Positions 55,071-64,000 of a stretch of DNA of 64,000 nucleotides are shown piece after piece (positions within the stretch are counted from its first letter, which is position 1; each line of letters starts with the position of its first letter). Both the position numbers and the translations under genes were made by a program. The DNA comes from Panax quinquefolius (taxonomy: Eukaryota; Streptophyta; Magnoliopsida; Apiales; Araliaceae), in contig CM035160.1 in NCBI GenBank assembly GCA_020205615.1, positions 10,019,821 through 10,083,820 of the forward strand. Direction: 5' to 3'. Below the pieces are notes generated by a model, which was not told where the DNA came from, ran no database searches, and was given only the letters and a program-made list of their open reading frames with translations.

Positions 55071-55565
55071 TTTGCATCGTAGCTATAAAGTAAAGAGCCC
55101 CAGCCTCTCGTGGTGACTTCTTGTTGATGGGGATGCACCGGCCGCATCTCCGTAGGGGACGCCTGCTCATGCGGTGGCAAACCGATAGTACCAATGTGAG
55201 GTCTTTGTCCAATCGATGGGACATTTGTTACATTTGGTATCGAGAGCTAGGGAAATGATATCTGGCGGAGATCGGGATTAGAACTAGGAGGGAGAGATGA
55301 GTAAATCCTTCGCTAGTGTGTCCTACCTAAGCTTATTTGTTGGTCGTACCATAATATCGGGATATTATGTGATATGTTAATTTGTTAAATTAACCCTTGT
55401 TTTAAAGTCGTATTCTAGAATGATATCTCAAATACGGAGATGAAAGAATGGAGAAATCATGATGATGACAGGGAGATAGAATCTGAAATGAAAGCAAGGT
55501 ATTCTCAACTCTTTGAAATACTGTGTACGTAAATTTCGGGGACGAAATTTCATAAGGAGGGAGAT
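55071..55565 (+). other. Minimal interior of the family B element
   Basis: TTTGCATCGTAGCT at 55071-55084 follows the LTR end and looks like a damaged primer site. A 162-base stretch follows, ending GACATTTGTTACA, then TTGGTATCGAGAGC at 55234-55247, the better tRNA-iMet-type primer site. After it the text matches the leader of the gypsy element (GAACTAGGAGGGAGAGA, CCTACCTAAGCTTATTTGTT). The polypurine tract AAGGAGGGAGAT ends at 55565. There is no coding frame. Confidence 0.7.
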
Positions 55566-58500
55566 TGTAAGGCCCCGATTTTATGAAATAAAAGTATTCA
55601 ATTTTTCTTATAATTACTATTCAAGAAATGGTTAAATTGATAAAAGTTAAAGTTAAGGGTGATATATATAATTTTTTCAAAATAAGCAAGTGGTTATAAA
55701 ATATTATCATTTGAGAATATTCGTTTGGTCGTGGAATATTCTTTTTTGTCTGAATATCAATCACGATGACGCAACCTTGTGTGGGCCCCATAACTTGAAA
55801 AGCGATTGGATGAAGAAAACGACAAATATAAGTTGTTTATAAATGACCACAGAGTTATTACTGCTATCTTGCTCAAATACTCGGTGGTTAAAACACAAGA
55901 AGACACCAGTGATTGCACCACTTATTGATTCTTACGTAAGAAAGCACTACTCAATAATTGTTACAAATAATTACTTTATCAATATTATATTTTATTGATT
56001 TAATAATTGATGCGTTGATATTTTATATTTCTTCGTTGTTTTAATAATTGTCACTACACAAGATTTTCCATTATCGAAGCAATAATTCATATTATCCTAA
56101 TAATATTATTAGAAAATATTATTGGCAATGTCTAGAAAGTTCTGCATCTAAGGAGAGGTTTGGTCACCTAATTGCAAGGCTACCAAGAAGGAGAAATCTT
56201 TATTGGAAAGCCCCTCTTTCCTGAACCTGCTCGTTGTCATTATTGTGATTACGTAATATTATTTGTGAATAATTAATTATTGATTAATATGATAAGGAAA
56301 ATATTCATTTTATGTGGATATAGATGGAGAAAATTTTTAAAGTGACAATTGTTGAAAATTAATATTTTATCTTTTTACGATAAAATAATTCATTTAAATA
56401 TATTATTTTAATAATATATTAACGGTGATATTTTTATAATGAATGTGGGATATATGAGTATATGAGGAGGAAGAGTATTTTTGTGGTAATAAATGTTTAA
56501 CACATATTTTGTGTGTTGGTGACACAATTATCGGCCGAAATTTGATTATACCACAAAAATCACCCGTTTGTGGATTCTCGGTCAATTGTTGTTTGGAATT
56601 TGGAAAAACTTTCTTCTCGCAAAGTTGTAGAGAATTGAATTTCCTATAAAAACTCGCATGATTCAATTTTCGGATAAAAGGGCTATTTATTATGAATTAT
56701 TGAAGTTCAAGTTCAAAATAATTGATTTTGAAAGTTTTAATTATTTTTATTTACAAAACGTGTTTTTCATTTTGTTTTCCTTATTTAACATGTGATAGGG
56801 GATGAGTTCAGATGGTAAAACATGCGTATGAAGTTTTGGAAAAATATAATAATATTTAATAAATTTTCGCTTTTGGTGTTCTAAAGATTTTCCTATAAAT
56901 AGGGTGCTTAGGTTAGAATTAAAAATCACACCGTAAACTCAAGTTTTCTCTCTCTATATTATCGGCGTATTCTTGTGAGTATTTTGAGTATACTTTGAGT
57001 GTTGCTATACTTGTGCAAGTTCGCTCAAATACGTTATTCTAATTAGAAGTCTTCGCTTTTTTGAGGTAAGGGATAGTAAGGGATTTTAAGGGTTATTATG
57101 TTTTTAGTTTCAAAATTTTTCTGAACCTTCAAAAATTCTGGAAAAATTTGAAATGATATTTTGATGAGTTTTAGAGAGTGTGTCCAAAAATGACGATTTT
57201 GGATCTATATATTAGGAGTTATGGATTTTATGAGAAAAGACTATTTTAAAAGTAACTATTTATAACTCCTTGTGATTAACTCCAAAATTGATGAAATTTT
57301 TATTAGAGTACATCTATGTAATATCAAGATACCGTGTAAATTGCAGAATTTTTGGATAAAAGTATAATTTATGATAAATGTTTAAATATTCTATGATTTT
57401 GGCCATATGAAAAATCGTAAATGAATTTTTAAAATTTTGAGAAAAATATATGTTCAATATGGGACTATGTTATGCTAAATCTCAGAAAAGAAATATTTTT
57501 GGAACTGATTTGATATTTTTCATGAAAATATTCTAGTTATGAGTAAATGAATTAAATATGTTATGTGAAGTAAGAAAATTGGAAAATATGATTTTATGGC
57601 TTGAGAATCATATATGAGGTATATGCAGATTTTTTATGAGGGTTTTTGTTATTGGTGATGAAATCTTATGAGTTTGACATTTTATGATGATTAAATGCAT
57701 TAATTAGTAAAGTGTAAACAATTTAATTAAATTGTTTATAAGTTTTAGAAATGATTAAAATATTATTGTAATATTAATAATATTAGATTATGAGATTTCT
57801 AAGTGATTTATAACATTTGGATTAAGGTGTTATAAATATGGATATGAATTTTATTATGAAACTTTATCTTTTCGTCGGTATCGAGGTTACTTACGCACGA
57901 TATCACGGTTTTATGTACTTAATACGGGTACTATTCACGACAAATTGGTTTTTTCTCCGACCAAATTATAGTTGATTTATGAATCTTACTCTTGAAATTA
58001 AAACCATGTTTTGATTATATTATTTTATATAACATTCTTATAACCCTAATGATAATATTTCTCTTTGACTTGAGTGTAAAGATGGGTAGATTATTGGTAT
58101 GATCGTGACTATAGGTTCTCTTTGGCCAATGGTGCAAAAAGTTGAATTGTTGATTGGTATGATCATGACCATTGAATTTACAATTGAATATTTTTAGCTT
58201 AAGTCAAAAAGTGAATTGATCAACACGGGTTATAATTATTGTTATATAACTTCCGAATGATTATGTATTTCTTTGATATATGAATATCTTTGGCTCGTTG
58301 CAAAGATGACTTGTTGATGAATATCTTAGCACAGTAGTGTAAAGATGAATTATTGATGAATATCTTTTGCTCGTGTCTGAAAAGATGACTTGTTGTTGAA
58401 TATCTTTAAATTGTAGTGCAAAGATGAATTATTGATGAATATCTTTGGCTCGTAATGCAAAGATGACTGTTGTTGAATATCTTTAGCACAGAGTGTAAAG

Positions 58501-59697
58501 ATGAATCTGTTGATGAATATCTTTGGCCCGTGGTGCAAAGATAAATTTATTAATATGATTATGAGCGAGAACTGTGATTTGGTATAACCATGATATTTGA
58601 TGTTTCGGGTAAAGACAGTGATGAAAATTATCTTCGCCCCGGATGAGAAGAGGAATTTAGAATCACAATTATGATTATGAGTTATTCATATGATTGTGGA
58701 TGAGAACTGTTGATTGATGTTACTGAGGATAAAATATTGTTGGTGGACTTTTAACGTGGAGAAGACAATAGACTTTATAGTCTATTCGACTCTTTTAATG
58801 GATTGCTTCGTTCACTGCAACTATGGTTGAAAAGTTTTATCATCTACCATATGTTCTAAATCTCCGATTTATTCTCGATGAAGACTATTGATAATTTATT
58901 TATCTTTAGTCATAATATTCTTTATCGAGCTAGTTGTGCTCACCCTTTTGTTTCACAATTCCTTTCGTAATAAAAGTGTAGGCGGGTTGAAATGGGATAA
59001 CAAGAGAATATAACGGTGGTCTATAGTTGTTGAGGTTCTCTCTAAAGAGTATGGAAATAATTTTATTGAGGACTTTAGTGTGTTGTATTTTATACATCAT
59101 TTAATAGTGATTTTGGTGAATTAAATAGGGTGAAAGCGAACCCAACTTTGGAAGGGTGTTTTGTCACTATCATACAAGATGTCTAATGACATACAACCCT
59201 CGTGTTATCATAAGACATGGTTGTGCTCATCCACTTGCTGAGTATATTTACAAGCACTACCTATATAATCTTGGTTTTTGTTTGGAGTATAATACCCAAT
59301 TAGAGACAGTGGAGATAATGATATGTCAAGAGAAGACTCACCATTGGGAAGAATATGATAGTAATCTTCTCGCTTTTTCTTTGGGGTCTATTGGGTCAAC
59401 CAAGGATAATTACGCGGCCATATGATATCTACCATAACCTAAAAGCACGGCCTCTCAATATGAAGGTTTTTGAGCACTTCCCAAAGATTCTAATTTCTAA
59501 AATGCTTTTGACTATACCTTTATGTAAGGTGTCATTGCGGACGTACTATTTGATTGGTATATATTGTATCCAAACTCACAAAGATATGTGTTGGTTGTAT
59601 TTTGCACGCACAATTGTTATAATAAAGTTGTAGTTGTTTTTCTCGTACCATGTATTTGGCGACTCGTAATGGGTTGGATGGAATGGACCTATTTTGG
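55566..59697 (+). repeat. Right LTR of family B
   Basis: It begins TGTAAGGCCCC and ends GGACCTATTTTGG, about ten bases short of the left LTR's end. It is uninterrupted and therefore provides the empty site for the CACTA in the left LTR. TATAAATA is at 56894-56901 and the tandem array at about 58275-58550. Differences from the left LTR appear to cluster at CG dinucleotides. Confidence 0.85.
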
Positions 59698-60310
59698 ACC
59701 TGAAACATCTCTTGCGTCTCCAAACCGCGTTTGCCTGTCTTGAGCCTGAAACGTTTTTGAGACTTTTGTCGTGTTGTGATGAACGCGCCCGTATAGCGAA
59801 CACTTTCGGAAAGTATTTGTCATTAAATAGTTTCATCATCGAGCCCGAAAATGGATTTCACAGACTCCCCTTAATGATTGAGAACATAAAGTTGGCGAAT
59901 GGAACATTATTCCTCAATCATTTTACGACCGTGTTTCCATTTTTTCGATTGGTCCCGACTCTGAGCGCTTCATTTGTGTCACGAGTCTCCACAAATCGAT
60001 TTTACCAGTACTGAAAAGATCATCCTACGTTCTCATCATCGATTGTTGTTGGGGAGGAACATTGCCCGACTTGTTGCACGTTCTCCTGCCTGAGCGTCTC
60101 ATATTCTCCGGTAGAGCATTCTCAAATCTTGTCATTAAGTAAAACAAGGGTTAATTAAAAAATCAATATATCACATAATATCCTATATATCTTGACGATA
60201 ACAAATAAGCTTAGGTAGGACACCTTGTAGTGAAGGATTTCGTCGTCTCTCCCCTCCTATTCTGTTCCCCGATCTCATTGCGGAGATCATATCCTAACTA
60301 CGATACCAAC
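59698..60310 (-). pseudogene. Leader and start of gag of the gypsy element
   Basis: The primer site TTGGTATCGTAGT (60309-60297, minus) is followed by a non-coding leader. A frame with FNDKYFPK, SRQANAVWRRKRCFR then runs to the junction at 59697. KYFP is a common Gag motif. The CFR at the junction continues as (C)GDSKDCPKK on the far side of the nested element at 45645. This shows that the insertion split the CX2C zinc knuckle. Gag is shorter than usual here, so an earlier deletion is likely. Confidence 0.7.
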
Positions 60311-62772
60311 CGTGGCCTTCCCCCAAAATAGGTATACATCACCCATTCGAGTTGTCAATACGTAGTGCGAAACAACTCACTTTATTATTACAATTAAAAG
60401 CATGTGGTTTGAATACAAATATTATCTTACAGACAATATCTATACTCAAATAAATCCTCATCACATTTATTGATACATTTTTTACAAAAATGGTGAGGAC
60501 TCTAAAAACTCTCTAGCATTCCATTACAACACCATATTATTTCGCCTCACGAGAAGAAAAATGGAACAAAAAGGAAAGGGTGAGATCATAGCTCAATAAA
60601 GAATATTATGACTAAGATAATATCCTGACAAATTATCGTTAGTCTTGATGACGCCAGAAAAATCTAATAGAATCTGATAGGCAACAAGTTTTAAATCAAT
60701 ATTAGCGGTGAAATAATAATTTATTAGAAGAGTTAAGTAGAGAATGCAAACTACTACTCTTACATATATGAATTTAAAGTTCATCGTCTATCTTTTATCC
60801 TCGTAACATCAATCAATATATGTCTAAAATCAAATATTCATGCTACGTAGGCGAAGATATTCATCGGATTAATCATGTTCATCTAAACACATTCATCTTT
60901 ACACTACGGGCCAAAGATATTCATCGAAATCATTTATTTTTCTCTGAGCGAAGATATTCAATAATATCATCATTTAAAGATGAGGAAGATGAAAAATTTT
61001 TTAGAAACGAATCCAAAGAAACAAAATGACAAGGATTAAGGATTAAGGATTAACTTCGTTTTTTAACCATGTCCAAAATACCTTAAAATAATAATAGTGG
61101 TGTAAAATTAAGAATGATCAAAACATGGATCTGATCAAAGCTAGTATCCACAATAGATATTTTGGACGAAAAGGAAAATTTTCATTTTCGATGAATAATG
61201 CCGATTCGTGAATAATGGTATATAGAATAGTCTTTGTATCGTAATAGTAACTCAGATACCAAAAGTTCCAAATTTGGTAAAAATTCATGCTCAATATTTC
61301 AACATAATGATATTGAAGAAATAATATCATTCTGAAAAAATAATATCACTTACCTCGGAAAGAATCGATCTAGCGGAATCTTTGGATATAGCTATAACGA
61401 ACTTGCCCAATATAGCAATACTTTCGAGTATACTCAAAATACTCACAAGATAAACATAATATAGAGAGAAAACTTCATTTACGGTGTGATTTTCAATTCT
61501 AACCTAAGCACCCACAATAGAAAATCGCTAGAGAACATCAAGCGAAAATTTAATAAAATATTAATATATATTTATTAAATTCTCTACGCACCCAAAATCT
61601 GATTCAAACCATCAGCCACCAAGAGTGACTCACCTTGCCTAACTATAAAAAAAGCGTTTCAAGAAATATTTAAAACTTCAAAATTAATTATTTGAACTTG
61701 AGAACCAATAATTCATAATAAATATTGCCTTTTAACCGGAAAAATTTGAATCTCCATGAGTTTTATAGGAAATTCATTTCTCTACAACTTTGCGAGAAGA
61801 AAGTTTTCCAAATTCAAAGCGAAATTGGCCAAAATCCATAAGCAGACGATTTCTACGGTATAATCAAATATCGATCGAAAATGGGGTCCACAAGCATGTT
61901 TAACATGTTTTAAACATTTATTGAACAAAATACTCTTTCTCCTCGTATACTCATATATCACATTCATTGTAAAATATCACCATTATTATATTATTAAAAA
62001 TATATAATAATATATTTAAATAATTATTTTATCGAAAAAGATAAAATTTCAATTTTCAACAATTGTCACGTTAAAAATTTTTCTCCATACATATCCATAA
62101 AATCAATATTTTCCTCATCATATGAATCAATAATTAATTATTCACAAATAATATTCTGAGAATCACAATATTGTGAATATTCAAGGAAGGGGGCTTTCAA
62201 TAAAATTTCTCCTTCTTTGGCCATTAGGGTGACCAAACCTCTCCTTGAAGCAGAACTTTCTAAGCATTGCAATAATGTTATCTAATAATATTATTCCGAG
62301 ATAATATGAATTATTGCTTCGATAATATGTTATATAAAATATCAACAATTATTAAATCGATAAAATAAAATCTTGAGCGATATTCTTGTAACCATTATTG
62401 AGTAGTGCGCTTTTCGTAAGAATCAATGATAATTGATTGTCTGGTGTCTTCTTGTGTTTAACCCTTTTAAACGACATTATGTATTTACGGTTATTTTTAA
62501 ACATTATATTTGTCGTTTTCTTATCCGATAAACTTTTTAGATTATGGGGCCCAAAAATTTGCGTCGTCAATCGAATATTCCCAAACGATCTGAATATTCC
62601 CACGACCGAAAGAATATTCCACAGCAATGATAGATATTTTATAACCAACTTTAGCATTACGAAATATTTGCGTATTTTACCCCACTAATTATCCCATTAA
62701 TCAAATCGGCCCCTAATTTCAAAATAATAAATAGAAAATTAAATTTCATTAATAATAAGTTGGGGTCTTACA
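60311..62772 (-). repeat. 5' LTR of the gypsy element
   Basis: It begins TGTAAGACCCC at 62772 and ends near GGCCACGG at 60311 on the minus strand, directly before the primer site. It is about 2.46 kb, against 1.74 kb for the 3' LTR, which lacks the part matching 61757-62580. The solo LTR at 19455-22226 is its full-length relative. Confidence 0.82.
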
Positions 62773-62778
62773 CATCAC

Positions 62779-64000
62779 CGTAAGACCCTCAAATTTTTAA
62801 ATAAAAAGGAATTTCCTTTATTTATTATTTTGAAATAAGAAGGGTTGATTTGATTAATGTGGATAGCTATGGTTAAATACGCAAATATTTTAAAATAAGT
62901 GTTGATTATAAAATATTCATTATCGCTTGAGAATATTCGTTGGTCGGGAATATTCGTGATCGTTGGGAATATTCATTTACGACAAGCAAAATGCATGTGG
63001 GCCCCATAACTAAAAGCGATCGATGAAGAAAACGACAAATATAAGTTGCTTTTTAAATAACTACAGTAGAAGCTTGTTACTGCTATCATACCGCTTGGAA
63101 TAATACCCTAAGGTTAAAACACACTAATACGCCATTAACAAGAAGATACCAGATTGCACCAATTATCGATTCTTACGTAAGAAGGCACTACTCAATAATG
63201 GTTACGTGAATTAATGCTCAAGATTTTATCGAGTTAATAATTGTCAAGGCTGATATTTTATATCATTGTTGTTTCAATAATTGTCATTACACAATATTTT
63301 TCATTATCGGCCAATAATTCATATTATCCTAATAATATTATTAGATAACATTATTGGCAATGTCTAGAAAGTTCTCGCCTCAAGGAGAGGTTTGGTCACC
63401 TAATCATGCCAAGTAAGTTAAGAAATTCTTACTGAAAGCCCCTCTTCCTGAAACCGCTGTCATTAATATTGTGATTCGTAATATTATTTGTGAATAATTA
63501 ATTATTGATTTATATGATAAGGAAAATATTGATTTTATGTGGATATAGATGGAGAAAATTTTAAAATGACAATTGTTGAAAATTAATATTTTATCTTTTT
63601 CCGATAAAATAATTCATTTAAATATATTATTTTAATAATATATTAACTATGTGATATTTTTACAAACGAATGTGGGATATATGAGTATACGAGGAGAAGA
63701 GTATTTTTGTTGCAATAAATGTTTAAAACATGTTAAACATGCTCATGGACCCCATTTATCGATCGAAATTTGATTATAAATCGTAAAAATCCTGCTTCAG
63801 GATTTCTTGGCCAATTTCTATTTGGAATTTGGAAAACTTTCTTCTCGCAAAGTTTTAGAGAATTGAAATTCCTATAAAAACTCAATGAGATTCAATTTTC
63901 CTGATGAAAGGGCTATTTATTATGAATTATCAAGTTCCAAAGCTTCAAATAATCGATTTTTGGGAGTTTAAAATATTTTTGTAAGAAAACGTTTTTTGTT
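62779..64000 (+). mobile_element. Family A LTR, plus strand, running off the window
   Basis: From CGTAAGACCCTCAAATTTTT the sequence follows the solo LTR at 19455 closely for the whole remaining 1.2 kb. The first base or two of the expected TGTAAGACC start are altered. It stands head-to-head with the gypsy 5' LTR, six bases apart. Whether it belongs to a complete element cannot be seen. Confidence 0.8.

Noticed and set aside
59694..60014. 106-codon open frame on the plus strand
   Set aside because: It is antisense to the gypsy gag leader, whose minus-strand KYFP and zinc-knuckle text explains the region.

Overview
The window is nuclear DNA of a flowering plant, most likely a eudicot. It shows spliced genes with GT-AG introns, plant gene families (ARF1-type GTPase, group I shaggy/GSK3 kinase, NIMIN-type NPR1 interactors), a plant-type tRNA-Phe remnant and typical plant transposons. 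I cannot name the species.

Gene-bearing part (1-40.6 kb). A polypurine tract and a Stowaway-like MITE precede an ARF1-type gene on the minus strand (coding 3285 to 1436, five exons). Next come a minus-strand solo LTR (5901-8352), a tRNA-Phe remnant lacking its T arm (8559-8613), and two NIMIN-like genes on the minus strand (11088-10852 and about 13004-12651) separated by a Harbinger-type MITE. A non-coding LTR retrotransposon (14025-24393) with its own tRNA-iMet-type primer site and polypurine tract carries a nested solo LTR (19455-22226, TSD TCTTT). The GSK3/shaggy kinase gene (28549 to 25878, 12 coding exons) follows, with a hAT element in its 5'-UTR intron. From 30.4 to 41 kb there is no gene, but three complete hAT-type non-autonomous elements with perfect 8-bp target duplications, one truncated relative, a long foldback and microsatellites.

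Nested transposon part (41-64 kb). A minus-strand Ty3/gypsy (Tekay-like) element (41081-62772) is interrupted inside its Gag zinc knuckle by a plus-strand element (45646-59697). That second element has about 4.14-kb LTRs but only about 0.5 kb of non-coding interior. Its left LTR is interrupted by a 5280-bp CACTA transposon (49099-54378). The intact right LTR in the same window serves as the empty site and proves the GTG target duplication. The CACTA carries degraded pieces of at least three unrelated host genes: an ER-type Ca2+-ATPase, UDP-apiose/UDP-xylose synthase and a metallothionein. It is therefore a Pack-CACTA. The window ends in another LTR placed head-to-head with the gypsy element.

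Both otherwise intact housekeeping genes contain single- or two-base indels, each at a CG dinucleotide, and paired LTR copies also seem to differ most around CG sites. This looks more like systematic base-calling error in a noisy long-read assembly than real gene death.
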